From Anaerolineae bacterium (GTDB taxonomy: Bacteria > Chloroflexota > Anaerolineae > Aggregatilineales > Phototrophicaceae): DNA of 64,000 bases. Both the position numbers and the translations under genes were made by a program. Each line of letters begins with the position of its first letter. Within the stretch, counting starts at the first letter, position 1. Location of the stretch: assembly GCA_022843745.1 (NCBI GenBank), contig JALHNB010000014.1, positions 1-64,000 on the forward strand. Direction: 5' to 3'. Below are positions 51,872-60,895 of this stretch, piece after piece. Below the pieces are notes generated by a model that saw nothing but the letters and a program-made list of their open reading frames with translations, had not been told where the DNA came from and ran no database searches.

Positions 51872-54415
51872 CTATGATGCCTCAAATGTCCCCTCCTGCT
51901 CGACAGATAGCCTTCCGATTCGCATGTAGCCGCCCGATTCATTCGCGGTAAGCCGGACTTCCACAGCGTTGAGAGGCCCCAGGAATCGCGCCGGATCGCT
52001 CAACGTGTACAGGCTTATGGTGGTGCTGTTTTCGGTTTGCTGCATCTCAACGGGTGTCCATTCGCCCGCATCCCAGTCCCATAGCTCTAGAGGAACTTCA
52101 GATCGAACTGCGCCTGTACTATCCAGCCTCAGCCGCAGTTCGCGCACATCGTCCAGGACAGCGCCGCGTATCGGCGTGAATCGGAAAACAGCCTCATCGC
52201 CCGGTTGTAAGACCGTGTTTACCGGAGCCAGGTCTGCTGTTATACCAGTTCGCTCCAACGCGACCCATGTAAACCGATCACCCGGAATCACCACATTGCC
52301 CACCGGGGGAGTCGAATCGACGGCGAGTTCAATAATATGGAAGGTTGTATCAATGGAGTCCCATGTCGCACCCGTCAATTCGGTTTGGAGTGGGGTGACA
52401 TTCGACCAGCCGACCAGGTAAACGCGATCACCGCGCCCACTGGAAAGATAGGGATCGCTGCTGAAGGAGGACAGGAAAAACTGGCGGCGGCGGAGTTCCT
52501 GTTCTTCGGTTGTCGTGCCGGGTGCTGAAGTATAAGCTCGCCCCTCATAATTTTCGTCGCCCAGAATATCAATCACCGTCTGCTCAAGCGTCCGGCTATC
52601 CTGCGAAAAACGTTGAAAACTCAGGCGCGGTGTTACTTCTCCACTGTTGCGTTCCAGCGGGGATGGCGCGGGTGGTTCATTCTCGTTCGATAAAATCAAA
52701 TCGAATGTCTCGACATCACCGGGCTGGAGGTCTCCGCCTAACCGCAGCACAACCCCTCGTGCCAGAATCACCGGATCAGTCAGGGCTTGATCGCTGTCAT
52801 TACGCACCGATCCACGCACGACTTGCTGACCGGGCAGGTCGCCAGGAAGCACCGAAACCTGACCGCTGACGGCTGGCTTGTCGATAAGCGTAGAGGTGTT
52901 GAACGTCGCGATAAAACTGGCATCAACCGAGAAATTCTCGGCCTGGAAAGTATCGGTTTGTCGAATATCTGTCGCCGTTTGAATATTGCTGGCAAAAGGA
53001 TTGGTCTGGATGATACGTGCAAGAGGTCGCAGGAAGCTATTATCTTCCATTGCCAGCGTATAAGTTGAGCGCCGAGGGGAAAGCAGCCCCACCAGCCCAT
53101 CAACCTGAGCACGTTCGCTGTCGGGCCACGATTGGACAACCGCCAGACGGCTGACTGTCGCGATATTGCCGCGCAGATTAAAGCCCACTGCCCACGCCAG
53201 AACTGTGAAGCCGAGAATAAAGAGTGGAATGGTCAGCCAGGCGTATTCCCGGCGGTTGATGCGGTTGAGGACGGCATAATTGAGTGGCCCGATGAGCGCG
53301 ACATAAATTGCCAGAAAACCGCACAGAGGCAGGACATCCGGCAGTAAATTAAAGCCGGGTAAAATTTCAGCAGCCGTGACCGCGCGATCTGTGTTGGTCA
53401 GGCCGTGCGTCCAGCTTGGGCGCGGCGGCACACTCGATGCCAGCGTGAACCACAATTCGGTTAACCCCGGCCATGTGCGCAAGGATTGTGTGATTGGGTC
53501 GATGGTCAGATAATCGACCACGCCCAAACCCATGTAGCGTCGCGCAACCAACGGAAGGCCATCCGTGGTCGCAGCTAACACTTCCGCATCTGGCTTCAAT
53601 ACCCCCGTGACGACGATCGTTTCGCCACTGAGGTCAACATTTCGATTTTGTGTCAGCGTCCCTAAGGCGCTTAAATCCTCAGTTGTTTCGCTGTTGCCCG
53701 GTGTTATTGGCAGCAGGTCGTTTAACCCGGCAGCGGTTGCCTGCCAATTTGCTCCGCCTGTTACCACTAAGTGCCCACCCTGCGTCACCCAATCTTCAAT
53801 TGCTTGTGTTTGATCGCTGGTCAATGTGCCTGTATCGACATCACTAAACAGGATCATGTCAGCGGCATTGAGAGCGACCACGCGATCCGGAATATTTTCG
53901 ATTAGCCAGTTACCCTGGAAAGCGTTGTATCCGCCGACTCGAACACCCGTCAAATCCACCGACCCAACGCTGGATTCGGTGACGACCACATAAAGCTGGT
54001 CTTGTGTCAGGACACCCTGCATGGGGGCTTCCTGCGAGGTGATAACCAATCCGTCATCATTAATCAACTCGACGCGAACCTGATTGGCAAAACTTCGGGC
54101 GGTCAGATAGAGAAATACGGCTTTGCGTGATCCAGAAGGTAATTCAATCGGTACGCTCCAGGTGTTGGTAAAAGCGTTTCCTGAAGTCTCTGGACGCACC
54201 ACAAGCCGACCTATAATGTCATCACCGTTATTGCCGACTTCAATCCTGAGCGGGAACCAGTAATTTTCACGAAAGAGGCCGTCAAAACCAACATTGCTAA
54301 TGGACAAATCGACCAGCGATTGTGTGTCCTGACGGGGTGGGGAGAATCCCATAAGTGAAAGAAAAAGACCTAACAATAAAAGTCGCATTAACCCGGGTTT
54401 TTGCATAAACTTCAT
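51872..54415 (-). CDS. large signal-peptide membrane protein heading the ABC/MoxR operon
   Basis: An 847-residue protein I cannot name. It has an N-terminal signal sequence (LLLLGLFLSLMGFS), an extracellular beta region, a GATase1-like module (about 165-300; IEDWVTQGGHLVVTGGANW), two or three membrane helices (about 365-420), then more extracytoplasmic beta domains to the C-terminus. This resembles the auxiliary proteins that accompany ABC-2 transporters (GldG-like arrangement). It lies first, behind the only strong promoter of the block. Confidence 0.7.
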   Translation of the reverse strand: MKFMQKPGLMRLLLLGLFLSLMGFSPPRQDTQSLVDLSISNVGFDGLFRENYWFPLRIEVGNNGDDIIGRLVVRPETSGNAFTNTWSVPIELPSGSRKAVFLYLTARSFANQVRVELINDDGLVITSQEAPMQGVLTQDQLYVVVTESSVGSVDLTGVRVGGYNAFQGNWLIENIPDRVVALNAADMILFSDVDTGTLTSDQTQAIEDWVTQGGHLVVTGGANWQATAAGLNDLLPITPGNSETTEDLSALGTLTQNRNVDLSGETIVVTGVLKPDAEVLAATTDGLPLVARRYMGLGVVDYLTIDPITQSLRTWPGLTELWFTLASSVPPRPSWTHGLTNTDRAVTAAEILPGFNLLPDVLPLCGFLAIYVALIGPLNYAVLNRINRREYAWLTIPLFILGFTVLAWAVGFNLRGNIATVSRLAVVQSWPDSERAQVDGLVGLLSPRRSTYTLAMEDNSFLRPLARIIQTNPFASNIQTATDIRQTDTFQAENFSVDASFIATFNTSTLIDKPAVSGQVSVLPGDLPGQQVVRGSVRNDSDQALTDPVILARGVVLRLGGDLQPGDVETFDLILSNENEPPAPSPLERNSGEVTPRLSFQRFSQDSRTLEQTVIDILGDENYEGRAYTSAPGTTTEEQELRRRQFFLSSFSSDPYLSSGRGDRVYLVGWSNVTPLQTELTGATWDSIDTTFHIIELAVDSTPPVGNVVIPGDRFTWVALERTGITADLAPVNTVLQPGDEAVFRFTPIRGAVLDDVRELRLRLDSTGAVRSEVPLELWDWDAGEWTPVEMQQTENSTTISLYTLSDPARFLGPLNAVEVRLTANESGGYMRIGRLSVEQEGTFEAS

Positions 54416-54440
54416 CCAATAAACGAAATCTGCTATTCAC

Positions 54441-54469
54441 ATTATGGCGTAACATCTCATTTGGTTCAA
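54441..54469 (-). promoter_or_regulatory. sigma-70 promoter of the ABC/MoxR/VWA operon
   Basis: Reverse strand: TTGAAC (54469-54464), 17-bp spacer, CATAAT (54446-54441), 26 bp before the ATG. Confidence 0.65.
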
Positions 54470-54511
54470 CCAATCCTCATTTTCCCCTTTTAACGATCAT
54501 TACGCAAAATT

Positions 54512-54540
54512 TTGAATTGTTATCATACAATATATAAGAT
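54512..54540 (+). promoter_or_regulatory. sigma-70 promoter for the PAS histidine kinase
   Basis: TTGAAT (54512-54517), 17-bp spacer, TAAGAT (54535-54540), 30 bp before the ATG. It is back to back with the operon promoter. Confidence 0.5.
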
Positions 54541-54569
54541 TATTATCAGCAGTAAGTGACCTTTGCCCC

Positions 54570-56804
54570 ATGAATAACCAAGAATTTGACTCCAACCTCT
54601 ATCGTATTTTGGCTAGGAATCTGCCAGACATGGCAGTTTTTATGTTCGATCATTCGATGCGTTATCTGGTTGCCGAAGGGGCGGTGGTAGCCACGCTGGG
54701 TATGATACCTGAAAAGCTTGAAGGCAGAATTATTCATGAAGTAGCACCTTCAGAAATTGTCGAAGTCATTGTGCCTCACTATATAGCGGCTCTGAAAGGC
54801 GTTGAAGGGCAATTCACAATCGAATTTAACCATCGGGTATATAACGTAAAAGTTGTGCCAATCCGAAATCATCTGGACGAGATTAGCGCGGCGATGTCCG
54901 TTGTACAGGACATTACTGAACAGACAAAAATCGAAAATGACCTGCGAGACAGCCAAAAGCGTTATCGGGCGCTTTTTGAGCAGTTCAATGATGCCGTTTT
55001 TATCATCAACCCGGATGGGCGATTCTTAAAGGTGAATCAAAAAGCAGCGACTATGTTGGGGTATGGGATTGATGAGTTGGTCGGCGTAGAAATTCAGCAA
55101 ATTATCGCTCCGGCTGAACATGACGAGAGCCAGAGTCTTCTGGCAGCTTTTAAAGTGGGGCAGGTATCCCCCGTTTACGAACGCACCCTGATAAAAAAAG
55201 ATGGTGCGAAGATAATAACAGAAGTAAATATTACCCTTATGGTTGACGACAGCGGAGATTTGCTTCATATACAGGCCGTCGTGCGCGATATTACCCAACG
55301 CAAACAGGCTGAAACGGCTTTGCGCATGAGCGAAGAGCGCCATCGCATCATTTCTGAACTCATTTCGGATTTTGCGTATTCGGTTGCAGTTGGCGTTGAT
55401 GGTTCAATGGAATACGAATGGGTGACGTTTGACCCCCTGATTCGTCTTACTGGATTCACAGTTGAGGAGTTGGAGGAGAAAACGAAATGGGATATTTACC
55501 ATCCTGATGATCGCCTAAAGCTCGCGGAGGATCGGCAGAAGCTTCTAAAAGGCGAAGCGGTTACCGGTGAATATCGCATATTTACAAAAAACGGTGACGT
55601 AATCTGGATTCATGCTTACCGCCGCCCCATCTGGGATGAGAAACAAAATCGTGTTGTGCGTTTCCACGCCGTCTCGCAGGACATTACAAATCGCAAAATT
55701 ACTGAAGAAGCTCATCGTAAAAGCGAAGAACGCTTTCGATTAGTCGCACAGGTGACGAGCGACGCACTCTATGATCTGGATTTGGTCACGAAAACAATCT
55801 GGCGCAACGAAGGTTATCAGAAGCTGTTCGGTTTTCCACATACCACCACGCAAGAATTGAGTTGGTGGACGGACGGGATTCACCCCGATGACCGGATTGA
55901 TGTTCTTGAGAGTGGTTATAAGGCGATTGACGGTGATAGCCAAACCTGGGAGCGAGAATATCGCTTTAAGGATTATGAGGGTAAATACATTGATATTGTC
56001 GATAAACGTTATATCATGCGCAGTGAAACAGGAACCGCATTGCGTATCATTGGTGCGATCAGCGACATTACTCAACGTAAGCAGGCTGAACGGCAAGCAC
56101 TCGAATTAAATATTGAGCGTGAAAAGGTGCGCTTGTTGAGCGAATTTATCACCGCGCTTTCTCATGATTTTCGCACACCCTTGACGATTATCACCACCAG
56201 TATTCACCTGTTAAGGAAATCGACAGACCCGGAATATCAGGCCGATCAATTTGAAAAATTGCAGCAGCAGGTTGCGCATATCGAAAAATTAGTCGATGGC
56301 ATCGTTACTATGTCGCGTCTGGATCATGATATTGAAGTCAATTTGCAACAGACCGATCTGAATGAATTGATTATTTATGCGGATATTCACAAGCAGAAAG
56401 ACTATAAAGCCAAGGAGTTGTCGGTCACGTTTCAATTGGATCGCAGGCTTCCACGCATCCAGGTTAATCAGGAGTGGATGTATCGCAGCTTTTTAAATCT
56501 GCTTGAAAACGCGATTCTGTATACACCGGATGGTGGAGCGATCACGATTGAGACATGCGGGCGAGAAGATATGTTTATCTTCGAAATTACCGATACAGGC
56601 ATCGGTATCAGTCAGGAGAGTTTACAGTATATTTTTGATCCGCTTTATCGTGCTGAAAAACATCGTCCAACCGGAGGCCAGGGGTTGGGGCTAACAATTG
56701 CCAAGCGGGTGATCGACAAGCATGGTGGGCGTATTGAGGTCGAAAGTGCAATGGGTCAGGGGAGTACCTTCCGAATTTGTCTGCCGATGCATCGGGAAAG
56801 TTAG
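54570..56804 (+). CDS. PAS-domain sensor histidine kinase
   Basis: A 744-residue cytoplasmic kinase without membrane helices. Four PAS domains lie at about 10-118, 130-245, 255-377 and 385-505. The HisKA H-box is SHDFRTPLT with His532; the HATPase has N-box NLLENAILYTP (Asn647), G1 DTGIGI (675-680) and G2 GGQGLGLTIAKR. All catalytic elements are intact, unlike the fusion at 289. No response regulator is adjacent, so it is an orphan kinase. Confidence 0.95.
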   Translation: MNNQEFDSNLYRILARNLPDMAVFMFDHSMRYLVAEGAVVATLGMIPEKLEGRIIHEVAPSEIVEVIVPHYIAALKGVEGQFTIEFNHRVYNVKVVPIRNHLDEISAAMSVVQDITEQTKIENDLRDSQKRYRALFEQFNDAVFIINPDGRFLKVNQKAATMLGYGIDELVGVEIQQIIAPAEHDESQSLLAAFKVGQVSPVYERTLIKKDGAKIITEVNITLMVDDSGDLLHIQAVVRDITQRKQAETALRMSEERHRIISELISDFAYSVAVGVDGSMEYEWVTFDPLIRLTGFTVEELEEKTKWDIYHPDDRLKLAEDRQKLLKGEAVTGEYRIFTKNGDVIWIHAYRRPIWDEKQNRVVRFHAVSQDITNRKITEEAHRKSEERFRLVAQVTSDALYDLDLVTKTIWRNEGYQKLFGFPHTTTQELSWWTDGIHPDDRIDVLESGYKAIDGDSQTWEREYRFKDYEGKYIDIVDKRYIMRSETGTALRIIGAISDITQRKQAERQALELNIEREKVRLLSEFITALSHDFRTPLTIITTSIHLLRKSTDPEYQADQFEKLQQQVAHIEKLVDGIVTMSRLDHDIEVNLQQTDLNELIIYADIHKQKDYKAKELSVTFQLDRRLPRIQVNQEWMYRSFLNLLENAILYTPDGGAITIETCGREDMFIFEITDTGIGISQESLQYIFDPLYRAEKHRPTGGQGLGLTIAKRVIDKHGGRIEVESAMGQGSTFRICLPMHRES

Positions 56805-56896
56805 ATTATGCTAACCAATCCTGTACCTATCTCGACACGATTCTCATATACTGTTAGACTGTTGATTATAGTTCTGTGAAGATGGATGAGGGTGGG

Positions 56897-57781
56897 ATGG
56901 ATAGTGAAGCGGTTAAGGCATCTCGGCAGATACTGAGACGTATACAGGATCACTTATATCACGCGCATCTCAACCTGGGTGGCATAGAAAAATCAGCGGG
57001 ATTGGTGGATGTCCTGCATCACCCTACCAGTACGCTTGCCAGTCTGAATTACATCACGCCACGTCGGAGTACGGCCTGGATTTCAGCCGACAATATCCAG
57101 CAGGGTATTGATCAGATGCGCAAGATTGAACGAACCCCTCGTGTTCAATATATTGAAGGGCTATTCCCGCCCATATTTTCAAAAACGCTGATAGGCTTGG
57201 GATTGGGCGTCGAATGGGAACTGCCATTGATGGTTTATATACCCGGCGGTTTTAACGGTGTCATACCCCCGCCTGTAGATGAAGTATCACTACCCGATGG
57301 CCTTCGCATTGAGTCTGTTAACGACCAACGCGGAATCGAATTATGGTGGTATGTTTGGCGCAATGCCTTTTATGACGTGATGACGCTGGGGGTCGAGCCG
57401 CTGTTCGTGGGGCGCGACATGGCTGCGCTCAAAATGGGCTACCAGATCGACATTCTGGCCTATCGGGGCAGTTTCCCATTGGGCGTGGCACGGGTGAGCA
57501 TTCACGAAAAAACCGCGCATATCCTGGGGTTGGCATTGATGAAAGAAGAACGCACACCGGAGATGACACGAGCGCTGCAATCCGCCGTGATGAAAGCCGC
57601 GCTGGAGCGTAATTGCACGCTGATTTACGCGCCGGGTGAAACGGAGGCAGATCGTCGCTTGTGCCGGGAAATGGGCTTTCTCGATTTTGGCAGTATCATT
57701 CGTTATTCCACTGATCCTCTTGAAGCCGACGAGGAAAAAGATGACCACATCCTGGGACAGCCTATACTTGCCCTCCGTTGA
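56897..57781 (+). CDS. GNAT-like protein
   Basis: A 294-residue protein. The N-terminal half is not recognised. The C-terminal half (about 125-275) has a GNAT-like layout: LRIESVNDQRGIELWW, LGVARVSIHEKTAHILGLAL, YAPGETEADRRLCREMGF. The typical CoA loop (R/Q-x-x-G-x-G/A) is not clear, so activity is doubtful. I start at ATG 56897 with GAGGGTGG upstream; GTG 56876 and ATG 56882 are alternatives. It overlaps the next gene by 41 bases. Confidence 0.6.
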   Translation: MDSEAVKASRQILRRIQDHLYHAHLNLGGIEKSAGLVDVLHHPTSTLASLNYITPRRSTAWISADNIQQGIDQMRKIERTPRVQYIEGLFPPIFSKTLIGLGLGVEWELPLMVYIPGGFNGVIPPPVDEVSLPDGLRIESVNDQRGIELWWYVWRNAFYDVMTLGVEPLFVGRDMAALKMGYQIDILAYRGSFPLGVARVSIHEKTAHILGLALMKEERTPEMTRALQSAVMKAALERNCTLIYAPGETEADRRLCREMGFLDFGSIIRYSTDPLEADEEKDDHILGQPILALR

Positions 57782-58541
57782 GGCTGAAGCAATTCTCAAA
57801 ACGCTGCAAGAATCACTGATTGCATTGGGCTATGAACTTTATGACCCCTTTGGGTTGATCCCCGGCAAATCCTACCCGCAGACGACACGGTTGTTTATCG
57901 CGCCGCCTGTTGAAGGGTGGACACGCATATTCGGCTCTCTCGACCCTCAGCTTTTACCGCAGCTTTCGAATGTGTCGCTGTGCCTCCGCCTGAGTCTGAA
58001 CGATGATGAAGCGATTATCGAAACTTACATTGATGGTGCGCAGGTTGAGCTGCAAAACGCGCTAAAATCCTATGTGCGTCCTGGTCGCGATCTGGAACGC
58101 AATCTGAACGGCCCGATCATTCTTCCAGCGGAGGAAACTGGCGATTCCATTTTTGATACGCTGCCCGATGACGTACAATCACTGGCAGATCGTGTGGATA
58201 AGAGGCAAGCGCAAAAGATGTTTGACCGCCTGAGTGGAAATCTGATGAAAAAGGCCGCTGGAAACGATTCGGAAAAAATGTCCAATGCCGCCCGCGACCT
58301 GATGAGCGCGCCGGATTGGAACAGTTCTGGTGGACAGCGAATCCGTGCCTTAATGGGATGTCTGACCGTGCCTGCAAATTGGCGTGAGCCGGATTTCACG
58401 ACTCTGCGCGATGCCTACCAACTCCACGCCCGCCGTCGTCGCAATCCAAATGCGATGCTCTATCCGGGAGATGCCGAAACAATGGAAAAGCTGCCGGACG
58501 CTTTGAACTATACACCCGTTTACGCAGGTCGAAAGGTTTAG
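57741..58541 (+). CDS. hypothetical protein
   Basis: A 266-residue soluble protein of unknown family. It starts with MTTSWDSLYLPSVEAEAILK at the ATG at 57741 (GAGGA upstream); the frame extends 35 codons further inside the previous gene. It includes charged helical stretches and a C-terminal run HARRRRNPNAMLYPGDAETM. The 41-base overlap with the previous gene suggests coupling. Confidence 0.6.
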   Translation: MTTSWDSLYLPSVEAEAILKTLQESLIALGYELYDPFGLIPGKSYPQTTRLFIAPPVEGWTRIFGSLDPQLLPQLSNVSLCLRLSLNDDEAIIETYIDGAQVELQNALKSYVRPGRDLERNLNGPIILPAEETGDSIFDTLPDDVQSLADRVDKRQAQKMFDRLSGNLMKKAAGNDSEKMSNAARDLMSAPDWNSSGGQRIRALMGCLTVPANWREPDFTTLRDAYQLHARRRRNPNAMLYPGDAETMEKLPDALNYTPVYAGRKV

Positions 58542-58543
58542 CG

Positions 58544-59107
58544 ATGACTGTGGAAGATCGCGCACGTTGGGACGCTATCTACCGTCAGCGCAATCAAACC
58601 CCTTATCCTGACCCGGATCCGTTTTTGTTTGAATATACGCCGCCGTTGAACGGGTCTTCTGAAAAACGTGCGCTTGATCTGGCCGGTGGGGTCGGACAAA
58701 ATGGCTTATGGCTGGCGCAGCAGGGTTATACCGTTGACGTGATGGACATCAGCCGCATGGCGTTGATACGGGGTCGCGCCGAGATGATTTCGCAAGACCT
58801 CCGTAACCTCAATTTTCTGCAAGTTGATCTGGATAATATTGACCTCAAATTGAACAAATATCATCTGATCTGCGTTTTTCGTTATCTCAAGCGAGACCTT
58901 TTTCCTCAGATTCGCTCCACAATTCCCCCCGGCGGACGCATCATTTACGAGACATTTAATATCCACTACCTGGAAATTGTGCCGCAGTTTAACCCCATTT
59001 TTCTTTTAGAACCGGGTGAACTGGCAGGTTATTTTGCAGACTGGAAGATCGTCCATAACGCCGAAGTCAAACATCTCTCGCGTCTGGTCGCTATCAAGCC
59101 AGGGTGA
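58544..59107 (+). CDS. class I SAM-dependent methyltransferase
   Basis: A 187-residue methyltransferase of the TehB/Tam type. RALDLAGGVGQNGLWLAQQG is SAM motif I, YTVDVMDISRMAL motif II, and HLICVFRYLKRDLFPQIR the post-I region. It lies two bases after the previous stop and overlaps the next start (GTGA). Confidence 0.88.
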   Translation: MTVEDRARWDAIYRQRNQTPYPDPDPFLFEYTPPLNGSSEKRALDLAGGVGQNGLWLAQQGYTVDVMDISRMALIRGRAEMISQDLRNLNFLQVDLDNIDLKLNKYHLICVFRYLKRDLFPQIRSTIPPGGRIIYETFNIHYLEIVPQFNPIFLLEPGELAGYFADWKIVHNAEVKHLSRLVAIKPG

Positions 59108-60045
59108 GCAGCGTGCTATTTTCCTCCTGGCGAACACGTGCGCTATTGGCGGTAATGCTGACCTTCGGTTCAGAAATTATGCTGTGGACGAATCCGCCGG
59201 GCCGCACAGCGCTGGATTGGCTGATTCTGGCGGTGGGATACCTGGCACTAAGCGCTATTTTACTCGATCTGGTTGTTCGCTACCGCATTCGCGATCTGTT
59301 TGGATTAATGGCGCTGGCGGGTGTTTATGGATTGGCCGCAGGGCTGCTGCTCAATCCGCAAACGGCGCTGGTAGATGTACCACGCACACTGATAACGCGC
59401 GTGATGGGCGCACACACGTTGATGGGATTAGCGATGCTCGCGCTTTTCCTGAAAGTCGGAAATTTGCGTCGTACATCTCTGATTGTGGTTGCGGTTGCGG
59501 GTTTAGCCTGGGGCATGTGGGTGCGCTGGTTGCCGACTCTTGCAGACAGTATCGCGCCTGAAACTTCGCTCACGACGATGTTGGTCTACGGCGCTGTTGG
59601 GATATTGCTGATAATTGCTCTCCTATATAGGTCTGGATTTTCACCCAATAATCTCCAGCTTTCCCTTTTTGAATGGATTGTCACAGCCGCTGCCCTGATA
59701 GCAATTTTGTTGATGCGCCTTAGTGCTGGCAACATTGATTCACTATCGCTGGTCATCATTGTTATTCTGATCGCGTTTTGTGTCATGATGCTGTGGTTTC
59801 AAAAGCGCGAAAAAGGAACGATGCTGCTTGATAAACGGATTTTTGAACACCTTCCGATTGTGGCACCCCTGCTGTTTTTGGGCGTGGGCATTGTCGGCTA
59901 CAGCCTGCCTTTTAATGCCGATGGGGAGCAGCTTGCGTTCATCGTTGGGTTATTCACGGCGTTTGGTCTGGTATGGCTGCCAACTGTCTCGCTGGTGATG
60001 GGTGTGCGAGCCAATCGTAAATTGACCCGCCAGCGACGGCTGTGA
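59104..60045 (+). CDS. polytopic membrane protein
   Basis: A 313-residue protein with eight or nine hydrophobic helices and short loops. I recognise no family. It starts at GTG 59104 overlapping the methyltransferase stop, so the two are translationally coupled. Function unknown. Confidence 0.7.
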   Translation: MSSVLFSSWRTRALLAVMLTFGSEIMLWTNPPGRTALDWLILAVGYLALSAILLDLVVRYRIRDLFGLMALAGVYGLAAGLLLNPQTALVDVPRTLITRVMGAHTLMGLAMLALFLKVGNLRRTSLIVVAVAGLAWGMWVRWLPTLADSIAPETSLTTMLVYGAVGILLIIALLYRSGFSPNNLQLSLFEWIVTAAALIAILLMRLSAGNIDSLSLVIIVILIAFCVMMLWFQKREKGTMLLDKRIFEHLPIVAPLLFLGVGIVGYSLPFNADGEQLAFIVGLFTAFGLVWLPTVSLVMGVRANRKLTRQRRL

Positions 60046-60085
60046 GATAGGCGACATCAACAAATTATTTAATTAATGAGCGTGC

Positions 60086-60829
60086 ATGGATACAAATAAA
60101 TTGGACGACGAGCTACTTTCTGAGTTTATAGACAGTTTTTATGGCTATGGAAACTACGGTGGGCGTTACTGGTTTATCGGAATGGAAGAAGGTGGAGGCA
60201 AGGATTTAAAAGAAATCCAAAAGCGTTTGTCTCTCTGGGAGGATCGTGGCAAAAGAGAGTTAGAAGATATTGCCGATTACAGCATTAAATTGGATGCGAA
60301 AAACAGATTTTTTACAGGGAAATATGCTTTACAAACGACATGGAATAAATTAATTCGTATTGTTCTCAGTGCTCAGACAGCAGCAACAGAAGTGGATACC
60401 GTCAGAAAATATCAGCTTGAAAAACTTGGCAGACTTGATGGTGAAACATGCTTGCTCGAATTAATGCCTTTGCCCTCATATTCCACTAAATCATGGATAT
60501 ACAGCGAATATTCAGCACTTGTAGAACTAAAATCTCGTGAAACCTATTTTTCTTCCTATGCCGAGCGACGTGCAGATGGCATCAAAAAGAAAATTGAAAA
60601 GCATCGCCCCTCTGCCGTCGTGTTCTACAGTGTTAACCCGTCATACATGGAATGGTGGGAGAAGATTGCTGGCACGAGTTTCAGAGACAATAACGTTGGA
60701 GATAACTCATATTATTCTGCTGACCGGGATGGCACAAAATTCTTGATCGTTAAACACCCCGCCACCAAAGGGATTAGCAATAATTATTATCATGAGATTG
60801 GAAAATTATTGACCTCTTTAATCCATTAA
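60086..60829 (+). CDS. AT-rich gene of unknown function, possibly UDG-like
   Basis: A 247-residue protein. YWFIGMEEGGGKDL near residue 28 and IVKHPATKGIS near 227 sit where motifs A (G-x-x-P-G) and B (HPS) occur in the uracil-DNA-glycosylase superfamily, with LLELMPLPS between. The match is weak and no catalytic assignment is safe. Codon use is distinctly AT-richer than neighbouring genes, consistent with transfer. Confidence 0.4.
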   Translation: MDTNKLDDELLSEFIDSFYGYGNYGGRYWFIGMEEGGGKDLKEIQKRLSLWEDRGKRELEDIADYSIKLDAKNRFFTGKYALQTTWNKLIRIVLSAQTAATEVDTVRKYQLEKLGRLDGETCLLELMPLPSYSTKSWIYSEYSALVELKSRETYFSSYAERRADGIKKKIEKHRPSAVVFYSVNPSYMEWWEKIAGTSFRDNNVGDNSYYSADRDGTKFLIVKHPATKGISNNYYHEIGKLLTSLIH

Positions 60830-60895
60830 CGGATTCGGTTGCCTGAGTATCCGTTTAGACGTTATCATTGAGAGAGTTGCGAAAGGATCATCAAT

